This document shows, piece by piece, positions 35,463-43,766 of a stretch of 64,000 bases of DNA (positions are counted from its first letter, which is position 1; each line of letters begins with the position of its first letter). Origin of the DNA: Paraclostridium ghonii (GTDB taxonomy: Bacteria > Bacillota > Clostridia > Peptostreptococcales > Peptostreptococcaceae); NCBI RefSeq assembly GCF_030815085.1, contig NZ_JAUSWG010000002.1, one strand, 5' to 3'. A program made the translations under genes and the position numbers. The notes beneath the pieces are model-generated. The model worked only from the letters and a program-made list of their open reading frames with translations, did not search any database and was not told where the DNA came from.

Positions 35463-36341
35463 CTATATTCCATACTTTATAGCCATGTCTTTAACTATAA
35501 TTACATAACCTTCTATAAGTTTTTTATCTTCTGCTATAACATCTAAGTTGTTAAGTTTATCTATCTTTGATTTTCCAATAGCTTCAAGCGCCATTCTAGA
35601 TTTCTTATTTTTCAATCTAGTTTCTAAGCTAACTCCAAATCTTTTATTTAAAAGTTCATAGCTTTCATTTGTAAAATCTCTTATATACTTTAAATCCCCT
35701 TGTTTTCTTGATATTTTAGCTATAAGAGTTCTTGTTTCATTTCTCCAGTTAGTTGTATCTAAGTTTACAATTTGTCTAATTTCTTTGATTTGTGCTTCAG
35801 CTTCTAATGCATGATGATTAACTTCATCAAGTTGCTCCTTTAATCTCTTTTGTTCAAGTTCCATACCTATTAATAGTTGTAATTGTGGTGACAACTCATC
35901 TAGTTTTGAAGATTCTTCTTTTATAACTTTTCTCATAGCGAAATATTCTCTTCTAAGTTTCCTTCTTATTTCTTTAGATTTGTCTGTTCTCATTAAACTA
36001 ACTAATGCATGGTAACCTTGTTCAGAAAGTAGGTATATATTAGAACTTGCATTTATACCATTTTGAGTATATAGTCCGCTGTTCTTAGCAATCACAGCGA
36101 AATTTTCATTATACTTTAAATCTAAAATATCTATAACTTCTTCAAATTCATCTAAGTGATTATTTATAAGTTTATTTATGTCTCTTAACTCAACCTCATG
36201 TATTTCAGCTATTGTTTTAGCTAATACAACTTTTTCACCTTCTCCAAATCCACCTTCTATAATAGGAATTTCTTTTCCTAAAAACTTTTGTACTCCAACA
36301 ACTTCTACAGTTACTTGTTTTATTGCCAAACCTTCCATCAT
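35463..36341 (-). CDS. Phage antirepressor with ORF6N and ORF6C domains
   Basis: 292 aa, GGAGGAG upstream; two adjacent ATGs make the exact start ambiguous by one codon. The N-terminal ORF6N region (IPIIEGGFGEGEKVVLAKTI followed by AEIHEVELRDINKLI) resembles KilA-N. The middle YLLSEQGYHALVSLMRTDKS and the coiled linker lead to a C-terminal ORF6C-like part (RKQGDLKYIRDFTNESYELL). It probably counteracts the CI-like repressor encoded divergently. Member of the early operon. Confidence 0.8.
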   Translation of the reverse strand: MMEGLAIKQVTVEVVGVQKFLGKEIPIIEGGFGEGEKVVLAKTIAEIHEVELRDINKLINNHLDEFEEVIDILDLKYNENFAVIAKNSGLYTQNGINASSNIYLLSEQGYHALVSLMRTDKSKEIRRKLRREYFAMRKVIKEESSKLDELSPQLQLLIGMELEQKRLKEQLDEVNHHALEAEAQIKEIRQIVNLDTTNWRNETRTLIAKISRKQGDLKYIRDFTNESYELLNKRFGVSLETRLKNKKSRMALEAIGKSKIDKLNNLDVIAEDKKLIEGYVIIVKDMAIKYGI

Positions 36342-36393
36342 TTTCTCCTCCTATTTCTTTTTTCATTTGGGCATACTATTTTTAACAGATTGT

Positions 36394-36585
36394 TTAATTG
36401 ATAGGTAAAAAAATTTCATCTAATGAAATTTTAAATATTTGTGAAATTTTTACAGCTATATATACTGGAAGATTTCTCTTTCCTTTTTCATATAAATTGT
36501 ATCTTTGAGGACTTATACCTAGCTTTCTAGCTAATTCTGTTTGTGTAATATTATGCTGTTCTCTTATTGTTATTAAAGAGTTCAT
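36394..36585 (-). CDS. Cro-like XRE regulator
   Basis: 63 aa; GAGGTGATGAAAAA before the ATG. Helix-turn-helix ITQTELARKLGISPQRYNLY, then EKGKRNLPVYIAVKISQIFK, as in Cro/CI-type XRE proteins. Divergent from the repressor gene, with an operator array in between. Confidence 0.85.
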   Translation of the reverse strand: MNSLITIREQHNITQTELARKLGISPQRYNLYEKGKRNLPVYIAVKISQIFKISLDEIFLPIN

Positions 36586-36616
36586 TTTTTCATCACCTCA
36601 TTTCCAGTTACATTTT

Positions 36617-36750
36617 TTAACACTTTGTTAATCTTTATATTTTAATTGTATTTTAACATTTTGTTAATGTCAATATTATTTTTAACGAAGCGTTAAAATA
36701 TATACAAAAATATTTCGTTAGTGTTAAAATAATTATAAACAATTTGTTAA
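36617..36750. promoter_or_regulatory. Prophage operator array
   Basis: Consensus TTAAC-N5-GTTAA: perfect sites at 36617-36631, 36653-36667 and 36682-36696; a near-perfect site at 36736-36750 (TAAAC left half); and a half-site at 36713-36727. They fill the divergent promoter region between the Cro- and CI-like genes, and the last one abuts the repressor's ribosome site. Confidence 0.85.
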
Positions 36751-36764
36751 AAGGAGGTATTTCC

Positions 36765-37118
36765 TTGACGTTTGCAGAAAGATTGAAACAATTAAGAGAA
36801 TCGGAAGGTTTAAAGCAAATTGAACTAGCTGAGAAATTAAACCTTACAAGTGCTGCTCTTTCTCAATATGAGAAAGGCATAAGAGAGCCTAATAGTGAAA
36901 TGTTAAAAAAAATAGCCGATTATTTCGATGTTAGTACTGACTTTTTACTAGGGAGAATAGATAAAATAAATATCAATAAGGAAAAGCCAATACTTGATCC
37001 AAGTATAAAAACAATAGCAGCACATAGAATTGGTCCTATAGAAGACTTAGACGATGAAGCTATCGAGAAAATAAATGAATATATAGAATTTATTAGGATG
37101 CAGCAAAACAAGAAATAA
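36765..37118 (+). CDS. CI-like XRE repressor
   Basis: TTG 36765 lies eight bases after AAGGAGG and gives 117 aa; the upstream in-frame TTG lies before that site. N-terminal XRE helix-turn-helix (LKQIELAEKLNLTSAALSQY then EKGIREPNSEMLKKIADYFD) and a short C-terminal tail, without a LexA-like protease domain. A neighbouring ImmA-like gene suggests induction by proteolysis rather than self-cleavage (known for ICEBs1-type switches). Confidence 0.88.
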   Translation: MTFAERLKQLRESEGLKQIELAEKLNLTSAALSQYEKGIREPNSEMLKKIADYFDVSTDFLLGRIDKININKEKPILDPSIKTIAAHRIGPIEDLDDEAIEKINEYIEFIRMQQNKK

Positions 37119-37181
37119 ATATAAAAAATAGCTAATTTTTATATTAAAATCAATAATTATTTAAATATTAGTTAATTTAAG

Positions 37182-37201
37182 AGCAGATCTTCTGCTTTTT
37201 T
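37182..37201 (+). terminator. Hairpin between repressor and ImmA-like gene
   Basis: AGCAGA-TCT-TCTGCT followed by TTTTTTG: a short terminator or attenuator 48 bp before the next start. Confidence 0.6.
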
Positions 37202-37248
37202 GTTTGATATTCAATCGAACATATATTCTTTTTTTGGGGAGTAATAAA

Positions 37249-37782
37249 ATGGGTAAGTTCAAAATGACAAGAGTAGAGAAATTATTTGATTTAACTGAAA
37301 AATTGGGGATTCAGGTATATTTTAATGATTTAAAACAATTGGGGTTTTTAGGCTTATATATAGAGTTAGAGAAGTCAGCCCCTACGATATTGATAGATAA
37401 TTCTATAAAAAATAAAGAAAAAGAATTATTTAAAGTCCTTTTAGAAGAATTGGGGCATTTTTATACATCATCTGGCAATTCATTAAGCGATACTTCAACT
37501 TATAGAAAGAAACTTAATATAAGTAAATGTGAACTTAAATCTGAAAAATGGTTATGCGAATATCTAATATCTGAAAAAGACTTGATAGATGCAATTAACT
37601 CTAGTCCTACATCTACGGAAGATATCTGCGAATATTTAGATATTGACATAGAGATACTTATTAGTAGATTAAGATCTTTAGCATTAAAAAAACAATCATT
37701 GAATTTAGGTAATAATAAGTTTCTTATGTTAACTAAATTACCTAATATATGTGTATATGATGCAGCTTTTTTTAACAATTAA
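37249..37782 (+). CDS. ImmA/IrrE-like phage protein
   Basis: 177 aa from ATG 37249 with GGGGAG upstream. LLEELGHFYTSSG (about residues 66-78) matches the ImmA/IrrE helix, with Glu in the place of the first His of HExxH, as in several phage members. KWLCEYLISEKDLIDAI follows, also typical. It may cleave or otherwise release the CI-like repressor. A terminator (37784-37812) follows. Confidence 0.75.
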   Translation: MGKFKMTRVEKLFDLTEKLGIQVYFNDLKQLGFLGLYIELEKSAPTILIDNSIKNKEKELFKVLLEELGHFYTSSGNSLSDTSTYRKKLNISKCELKSEKWLCEYLISEKDLIDAINSSPTSTEDICEYLDIDIEILISRLRSLALKKQSLNLGNNKFLMLTKLPNICVYDAAFFNN

Positions 37783-37783
37783 T

Positions 37784-37812
37784 AGAGCATCTACTACTGT
37801 AGACGCTCTTTT
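37784..37812 (+). terminator. Terminator of the lysogeny unit
   Basis: AGAGCATCTAC / GTAGACGCTCT followed by TTTTC; one mismatch in the stem. Confidence 0.8.
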
Positions 37813-37853
37813 CTATACACTTATATTTTATTTAGTTATACTGCTAATTCAAA

Positions 37854-38798
37854 TTACTTCAAATTGTCTATAGCATACTGTGCTTCCTCTTTTGTAAATT
37901 TTTCTCCATAATCAGACGTTAACTGGTCATAAATTCTATTTGGAGACATTGACTGTTGGCTTTGATATCTTTGTGCTTTTTTTAATGCATTTTCTTTCCA
38001 ATCGGCTTTTACATTATCTATAGCATATTGAGCAGCCTCTTGTGAGAACTTCTCTCCATACTCAGATGTTAACTGGTCATATAGTCTAGCCTTAGACATA
38101 CTCTGAGTACTGCTATATCTTTCTGCTTTTTTTAGTGCAGACTTATATTCTGTTGTAACTTTTTCTGTTGTTGGAACTTCTTGAGATGTAGTTTCATTTG
38201 AGTTTATTAATTTTAAATAATTGTTTTTCATTTCAGCTTTCCATTTTTGAGTATCATATTCTTCAACTGCAGGTACTTCTTCATTAGATTTAAAGACGTC
38301 ATTTTTAGCTTCCATAACTAATTTATTATTCTCATTTGTGACTACAGGCTTAATAGCATCTACATACTTATCAATAGAAGCATTCATCTTTTCAATATTC
38401 TCAGTTTCAACACTTGATAAAAATTCATCTGCTGCAGTAATTGTATTTTTAAGTATAGAGTTTGTTGATTCTATACTCTTTTTTACTTTTTTATTGTTAG
38501 TGTCTTTCTCTATTTTAGATAAATTTTCAGAAATGCTTTTACTTGTATCCTTAAGCTTTGTCAGTTTTTCCTTAAGATCATCCTTAGAACTTATATTTTC
38601 ATATGAACTCATAGCTGTATACTCTGGACTGAACTCATCAGACATTCTAGTTATCTCCTTACTATATTCACCCCATATTTTTTCTTCTGCATGACTATCC
38701 GTAACCTTTTGTTCTTTTTGTTTACTTTTAGAATCAGTGCATGCACCTAAACTTAAAGAAATTATAAATGTGCTTATAATGATTAATATTTTTTTCAT
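37854..38798 (-). CDS. Ltp-family lipoprotein, putative superinfection exclusion
   Basis: 314 aa. Signal peptide with lipobox SLGAC, so a surface lipoprotein. A helical middle region (about 40-200) is followed by two Ltp (PF07553-like) helix-turn-helix repeats of about 47 residues: AERYSSTQSMSKARLYDQLT and AQRYQSQQSMSPNRIYDQLT, each continuing YGEKF...AQYAIDN. In Streptococcus phage TP-J34 such repeats block DNA injection of superinfecting phages. Its position at the end of the lysogeny module supports this role. Convergent with the ImmA-like gene. Confidence 0.8.
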   Translation of the reverse strand: MKKILIIISTFIISLSLGACTDSKSKQKEQKVTDSHAEEKIWGEYSKEITRMSDEFSPEYTAMSSYENISSKDDLKEKLTKLKDTSKSISENLSKIEKDTNNKKVKKSIESTNSILKNTITAADEFLSSVETENIEKMNASIDKYVDAIKPVVTNENNKLVMEAKNDVFKSNEEVPAVEEYDTQKWKAEMKNNYLKLINSNETTSQEVPTTEKVTTEYKSALKKAERYSSTQSMSKARLYDQLTSEYGEKFSQEAAQYAIDNVKADWKENALKKAQRYQSQQSMSPNRIYDQLTSDYGEKFTKEEAQYAIDNLK

Positions 38799-38969
38799 TT
38801 TTTTCCCCCTTATTTATATATAATCTTTAATAGAATATCATATTCAAAATGAATATTTTGTAAAATTTTGTAATATAATATTAAATTTTGTATTGTACAT
38901 GTTATGTTTTCATACTAAATAAAAGTACCTATATTAATTTATTGTATATATTAGTCTTATTTTTAAACA

Positions 38970-39075
38970 TAAAAAATAAGGAGTACTCTTTAAATTGAGT
39001 ACTCCTTGCTTTCGTTTTACAAATAAAATAACTACTAAATTTCACAACTATAGTTCGTTGGTTGAATATTATATA
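38970..39075 (-). repeat. Dispersed 3'-UTR/terminator element, copy 1
   Basis: On the minus strand ACCAACGAACTATAGTTGTG, a spacer with GTAGTTATT and AAACG, then the hairpin AAGGAGTACTC (38978-38988) / GAGTACTCCTT (38997-39007) and a T-run. Related elements lie at about 41870, 44700 and 47448. Upstream homology (TTATTTTTTAGAGT) extends it to about 130 bp. Confidence 0.7.
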
Positions 39076-39349
39076 TATACCCAATCATATCAACTCTAAA
39101 AAATAAATTAAAATACTAAATCTAATTAGTCTTTTATAACATAGCTTATTTAGCCATTTCTTTATATTTTTTTGAATTAATCTGTGTGAAAATTAATGGC
39201 TTAAAAAAATAAATATATTTTTACGTCTTTTTATTTTATTCTTACTTAAATGTTTAAAATATTAAATAAACTACTTCAATAAAATACTTAATTTAAAAAG
39301 TTATTTTTACTCATTAGATTACAGTTTTAATTTATAAACTTTTATTAAG

Positions 39350-39683
39350 GAGAAATAACTTTCCCAGATGTCCAATGCTAAATTATTAAATTCATTATTT
39401 ATTTTATCTCTTTCTTCATCTGTATAATTATCATTTTCCTAAGTTTTTACTGCTTGAATTCCTAGTTTTGTTGGAAAAGTATTTAAACATCTAAAATCTA
39501 TAAATTACTAATATTTTCTAATAAATTATTTTTATACTCTTCAAGCTCAATATCTACAAATTAGAAATCAGAATTATGTTTTGACAAAATAAACTATTCA
39601 ATGGATCAAAAAACTCAATATTATAGTCATTACCTAAGTCATATTCTGTTAAATAATATTGTAAATAAAAAGTAGGGTTACCC
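39350..39683 (-). pseudogene. Decayed protein-coding gene
   Basis: Scattered frames on the minus strand read QYYLTEYDLGNDYNIEFFDP, then DIELEEYKNNLLENISNL, then DNYTDEERDKINNEFNNLAL with the end DIWESYFS, interrupted by stops and frameshifts. The parts are protein-like, so this was one gene of about 110 codons or more. Function unknown. Confidence 0.5.
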
Positions 39684-40304
39684 CTACTCTTCACATAACA
39701 TTTTTCTACAACTATCACAAAGTCGAAAAGTTGAATTAAAACCTTCAAGCCTACAAGTTGTTAATGAATCAGCATAATTATCACACGCGTGACATCTATA
39801 TTGTTGTTTTTCAGTATCAACATTTTGTGTTGAATCATTATTCTTAACATTCTCCTTTTTGCTATCTTCTTTTGTTTCGTTATTTTGTTTTAATGTTTTA
39901 TTTTTAGTTGGTTTTATAACCTCTGAATTGTTTTTAGTTTTATTTTTTGATAAATTATCTTTGCTTTTATTTTTTGATGAATTATCTTTGCTTTTATTTT
40001 TTGATGAATTGTCTTTAGTTTTATTTTTTGATGAATTGTCTTTGCTTTCATTTGTTGATGAATTATCTTTGCTTTCATTTGTTGATGAATTATCTTTAGT
40101 TTCATTTGTTAATGAATTGTCTTTAGTTTCATTTGTTGATGAATTATCTTTGCTTTCATCTATAGATGTTGTCTCTTTAGTTTCATTATTTAAATTAATA
40201 TTGTTACCTTTTAATTTTTTTTGTGTTGAAAATAAAGATATTGATAAGTTAATAATAAAAACTATTATCAAGAAAGTAAAAACAATTTTAATTATTTTTT
40301 TCAT
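39684..40304 (-). CDS. Secreted/anchored protein with 9-aa repeats and C-terminal Cys-rich domain
   Basis: 206 aa; AGGGGTG upstream of ATG. An N-terminal membrane segment (IVFTFLIIVFIINLSISLF) is followed by about nine tandem units of the pattern KDNSSTNES / KDNSSKNKS (27-bp DNA repeats, 39930-40150). A 50-residue end follows with CHACDNYADSLTTC and CDSCRKMLC, likely a zinc-binding domain. The repeat is low complexity and probably a spacer that holds the domain away from the membrane. Repeat number may vary between strains. Confidence 0.65.
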   Translation of the reverse strand: MKKIIKIVFTFLIIVFIINLSISLFSTQKKLKGNNINLNNETKETTSIDESKDNSSTNETKDNSLTNETKDNSSTNESKDNSSTNESKDNSSKNKTKDNSSKNKSKDNSSKNKSKDNLSKNKTKNNSEVIKPTKNKTLKQNNETKEDSKKENVKNNDSTQNVDTEKQQYRCHACDNYADSLTTCRLEGFNSTFRLCDSCRKMLCEE

Positions 40305-40420
40305 TATTTATTCACCCCTAATTTAATTATAGCATTGTTTAGTTTTAATTTTAAAGAACATTTCAGAATAAAAAAAGTGACCTTTACTTAGTATTTAAAT
40401 AGTATTTATGAGGCCTGTGT

Positions 40421-40755
40421 TTAAATAATCCTAATATACTCAGAGTCCTCGATATTACTTTTTATACGATAGGTATTATGCAAGTTTTTAGATGAACATT
40501 CTTTTTTGATTTTTTCTAGAACCTCCATATCACATTTTTTATTGAGTTATCTCACCCTATTTGGCTAGATAATGTATTTTGTTTAGGAAATCAACTATTT
40601 TTTGCTCTATTATAAAAATCATCCATTCTTTGATTTAACTCAGATGCTAAAAATTGATTGCCTTTAGACTGAAGAGTATTATATGATCCTTTTTCTTGAT
40701 GACACTCTATTTTTAAACCTTTTCTTTTTTCATATAAAACACAATGTACCTAACA
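40421..40755 (-). pseudogene. Decayed gene of unknown function
   Basis: Two protein-like pieces on the minus strand: LYEKRKGLKIECHQEKGSYN continuing to LNQRMDDFYNRAKNS (about 40597-40755), and MEVLEKIKKECSSKNLHNTY with RIKSNIEDSEYIRII (40421-40528). Stops and a frameshift separate them. No ribosome site at the present ends. Confidence 0.45.
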
Positions 40756-40827
40756 CGCTATAAGAAATTTTTATTTTATTTTTTTTAATCCCATAAAATA
40801 CCCCATATAAATTTATACTCTAGTAAA

Positions 40828-41748
40828 TTAATTTTTAACTATTCTTATTTGAATTGCCTCTAATTGTCTTGACTCTCCTGTTGTACCCGCGATTTCATTT
40901 GTTCCAACCCAAGGTAACCATCCAAAATCTTTTACATGAGCTCTGTATTGTATTGTATATCCAGGAGCATTTACTAAGTTCATTTTTATAGCTTCCACTC
41001 TTTTATTTTGTCCTGTTGTACCTGCTACTTCTCCATTTTGTTTCCAATCTTGCCAACCTATATCTTGTACGTGAGCTTGATATTGTATCGTAGCATTTTT
41101 TAGATTGCCAGCTAATGAAACTTTAAACGCTTCTAATTGCTTTTCTTGCCCTGTCGTACCTATTACTTGATTTCCTGATACACTATTTAACCACCCTAAA
41201 TCTTGTACATGAGCTTGTGCTGTATACAGTTCTTGCTTTTCATCATCATTTATAAGTCTTCCATATCCTAGAAAATGTTGTTTCCAATAACTATTATTTA
41301 TATCAGCTACTGCTACTCCTTTATCTCCAGCATGAATAAATTGATTACTATTTATAACTATTCCTATATGAGATGGTCCATCCTTGTATGTATTTTTTAA
41401 GAATATTAAATCTCCAGGCTTAGGACTTGATACCTTTTTAATATATGATGCTCCCCAATATCCAGCTACGCTTGTTCTAGGTATACTATATCCATTACTT
41501 TTAAAAACATAGGCTATTAATCCACTGCAATCAAATGACCCAGGTCCTGACGCTCCTGATACATAAGGTTTTCCTAATTGTTGTTTTGTAAAATTTATTA
41601 TTTGGTCTGAACTCGCTTGTATACTCGCACTATAAGCTGCTGGCTGTATATTATTTAATTTTTGTTTTTCATAGGCAAATGATATCTGAGAAGTTGCAGA
41701 TACCAATAACACTGTAACTCCTAATATTCCCCCGATTTTTTTATTCAT
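40828..41748 (-). CDS. Secreted NlpC/P60 endopeptidase with three ChW repeats
   Basis: 306 aa. Signal peptide (GGILGVTVLLVSATSQISFA). NlpC/P60 catalytic domain with GSFDCSGLIAYVFKSNGYSI (catalytic Cys, about 73), GPSHIGIVI (His) and FIHAGDKGVAVADI. It is followed by three clostridial hydrophobic-W (ChW) repeats of about 45 residues, each with the HVQDIGWQDW-type and EVAGTTGQNKRVEA-type halves. It cleaves cell-wall peptide stems; ChW repeats bind the cell surface. Single gene with a poorly conserved upstream repeat element. Confidence 0.9.
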   Translation of the reverse strand: MNKKIGGILGVTVLLVSATSQISFAYEKQKLNNIQPAAYSASIQASSDQIINFTKQQLGKPYVSGASGPGSFDCSGLIAYVFKSNGYSIPRTSVAGYWGASYIKKVSSPKPGDLIFLKNTYKDGPSHIGIVINSNQFIHAGDKGVAVADINNSYWKQHFLGYGRLINDDEKQELYTAQAHVQDLGWLNSVSGNQVIGTTGQEKQLEAFKVSLAGNLKNATIQYQAHVQDIGWQDWKQNGEVAGTTGQNKRVEAIKMNLVNAPGYTIQYRAHVKDFGWLPWVGTNEIAGTTGESRQLEAIQIRIVKN

Positions 41749-41869
41749 TAATTCAACCCCTTCCGATTAGTTTGTTTTCTAATTATAGGTTAGCATTTAT
41801 TTACATTTTTTTCACTTTTTTCTTTTTTTCTCAATATATATACTTTTTAAATAAATTTTAATATTTTAT

Positions 41870-41950
41870 AAAAAATAGTACTATTTAAACTGAGTACTCC
41901 TTATCTCGTTTAGTAGGTACGGTATTACAACTATATTTCGTTGCATTAAT
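41870..41950 (-). repeat. Dispersed 3'-UTR/terminator element, copy 2
   Basis: Minus strand: GCAACGAAATATAGTTGTAA, spacer, CTACTAAACGAG, then GGAGTACTCAG...TAGTACTATTTTTT. Same order as copies 1, 3 and 4. Confidence 0.65.
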
Positions 41951-42095
41951 ATTTTATATATACCTAATCATATATACTCTAAAAAATAATAAAAATCCAT
42001 AAAAAATATACTTTTATGTCTTTTTAAAAGAGGGGAATGTATATTTATGTAGAAATTTTAAAAATAAATCAAGTTTAAATTGGAGGGTTTTTATA

Positions 42096-42803
42096 TTGGA
42101 AACAGAAGTTGAGTTTTTGAATGTAAAGTTGACAGGTACTAATTTTGATATTTTAAAAATTGAAGAGCACCAAGTATTAATTGCACTTAATAGGTTTTTT
42201 GATTTGTATTATATATTTGCAGGAGCAAATAGTAATTTAATGGATGCGTCAGATAAAAAACTGGATTTAAGAGGTTGGGAGAGCGACAATGAAGATACTA
42301 TACGTTTATTTTTAAGAGGAGAACATTTAAAGAGTTGTATATTATCCTATAATAGTGTTGAAGATTATATACTTCAGATAATTACATTTGCATTTAATCT
42401 TAAAGGTATAAGAGTAACAAGTAAAGATGATTTTATTAAAAAAAGTAAAAACTTACACTATAAAGATGTAAGAAAATCAGTTATTAGACATAATATCGAT
42501 GCAGAAATTTTAAAAATAATAGTTGAGTATCACAACGATGATGATGTTAAAGAAATACGAAGAATTTCTAATGAATTAAAGCATAATAATAATATAAGAT
42601 TTAGAGGGTTACCTTCATTCACAAATGGGATAGGTATAAACACTTTGAAATTTAACTCTAAATGGTTTGACCCAAAAACTGAAGATTTAGAATCAGTTAT
42701 AAATCTATGTATTAGAGTGAATAAAAAAATAAAGCTATATGTTGAACAAGTATACAATAAAGTTGCGGAAAAATATAATTTAGATAGAATAAAATATGAT
42801 TAA
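42096..42803 (+). CDS. HEPN-like protein (Cthe_2314 type)
   Basis: 235 aa; TTG 42096 eight bases after TGGAGGG. All-helical, with NSVEDYILQIITFAFNLKG and a C-terminal RRISNELKHNNNIRFRG (about 151-167), which fits the RxxxxxH/RNxxKH motif of HEPN ribonuclease or nucleotide-binding domains. KWFDPKTEDLESVINLCIRV follows. It may act as an RNase toxin or a scaffold; no antitoxin gene (MNT or RHH) is next to it. Terminator at 42816-42845. Confidence 0.55.
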   Translation: METEVEFLNVKLTGTNFDILKIEEHQVLIALNRFFDLYYIFAGANSNLMDASDKKLDLRGWESDNEDTIRLFLRGEHLKSCILSYNSVEDYILQIITFAFNLKGIRVTSKDDFIKKSKNLHYKDVRKSVIRHNIDAEILKIIVEYHNDDDVKEIRRISNELKHNNNIRFRGLPSFTNGIGINTLKFNSKWFDPKTEDLESVINLCIRVNKKIKLYVEQVYNKVAEKYNLDRIKYD

Positions 42804-42815
42804 TAAAAATATATA

Positions 42816-42845
42816 AAAAGATGTCCCCGGGGGATATCTTTTTTA
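42816..42845 (+). terminator. Terminator of the HEPN-like gene
   Basis: AAAAAGATGTCCCC / GGGGGATATCTTTTT, G+C-rich centre and T-run. Confidence 0.85.
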
Positions 42846-42988
42846 TTCTTTTTTGTGAGACATAAAACATATTGTTTTATATCTTTTATGATCAAATAGT
42901 TTGTTTTCAACAATTATATAAGTTTTAATTTGAGTTGGTCAGCTATTTTGTCAGTGATTATGTTTTATCCACAATAAAAATTTCAGAA

Positions 42989-43021
42989 AAAAAGAATCGT
43001 GTTATCATCACGATTCCTTTT
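42989..43021 (-). terminator. Terminator of the 43.1-kb lipoprotein gene
   Basis: AAAAGAATCGTG ... CACGATTCCTTTT hairpin. It closely matches the hairpin at 45377-45405, and the 50 bp before each also agree (TAAACTT, TTTAG). Confidence 0.75.
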
Positions 43022-43094
43022 ATAAGTTCAAACGCTAAATAAGTTTATCACTTATTATTACCCCAAAATACAGATGCACTCTAGAGTAATTTTA

Positions 43095-43589
43095 TTATTT
43101 ACTTTTTACTTCGTAGCTTACAATTTTATAAGTTATAGGAGTTCCTGTTTGTTCATCGTTGTCATATTGAACAACCTCTACTTTGTGTTCTCCTTCTTTT
43201 AAAGAATTGTCTTGTAATGTCATTGTAATTTGAGACATTTCTCCAAGTTGTTCTTTAGTATTAAGCATACCATCTATATATACATACGATAGTTTGCTAC
43301 CATCAAAATTTTCAGTAGATAAACCTATTTGACATAGTTGAGTATCTTTTTCGGCAAATACAACTGGAGTATTTCCGTTTTCAGTTGTTCCTCCAGTTGT
43401 CGATAAAACTACGTCGCCATTACCTAGTTCTTTATCTAAACCTTCTGGTATATCTTTTTTATCGCTCACTTCCTCTTTAGCTGTAGCTGTATTTGCATTT
43501 GATTTAGTTCCCTTTTGAGAACTAGCACAACCCGTTATTCCTAAAGCTAATACGCCTACTAAAACCAACCCTAATATTCTTTTATTCAT
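43095..43589 (-). CDS. Lipoprotein of unknown function
   Basis: 164 aa, TTGGAGGG upstream. Signal peptide with lipobox GITGCASS. The mature part has an acidic linker and a beta-rich domain (VVLSTTGGTTENGNTPVVFA, TQLCQIGLSTENFDG, NSLKEGEHKVEVVQYDNDEQ) that resembles small Ig-like or carbohydrate-interacting modules; no match is certain. It follows the MBL-fold gene on the same strand after a terminator. A truncated copy of this gene start is at 16279-16365. Confidence 0.7.
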   Translation of the reverse strand: MNKRILGLVLVGVLALGITGCASSQKGTKSNANTATAKEEVSDKKDIPEGLDKELGNGDVVLSTTGGTTENGNTPVVFAEKDTQLCQIGLSTENFDGSKLSYVYIDGMLNTKEQLGEMSQITMTLQDNSLKEGEHKVEVVQYDNDEQTGTPITYKIVSYEVKSK

Positions 43590-43697
43590 ATCAACCCTCC
43601 AATTTTATAAATCAATAATAGTATACAATACTCCGCTTGTCACATTTTGTAATTTATTGTCAGTTTTTATTATTTATTTGAAGCTTTTATATTTTTA

Positions 43698-43765
43698 CAT
43701 AAAAAGTGCTCTTTGGATTTAGTACTCTTTGTCCTGTTTAGCTTAATGGTTTATAGCATCATTAA
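43698..43765 (-). terminator. Terminator and 3' UTR of the MBL-fold gene
   Basis: AAAGAGTACTAAATCCAAAGAGCACTTTTTAT on the minus strand in shorter form: GAGTACT with AGCACT arms and a T-run. Sequence-related to 16481-16518 and to the dispersed elements. Confidence 0.65.
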
Positions 43766-43766
43766 A

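Noticed and set aside
39554..39748. 64-aa minus-strand frame
   Set aside because: Starts out of frame inside the repeat-protein gene; only its tail is real, as part of a decayed gene.
39930..40150. CRISPR-like regular repeats
   Set aside because: The 27-bp units are contiguous, without spacers, and code for 9-aa protein repeats.
39859..40326. 155-aa plus-strand frame with FFDELSLLL repeats
   Set aside because: Antisense of the 27-bp minisatellite; the minus-strand frame has signal, ribosome site and Cys-rich domain.
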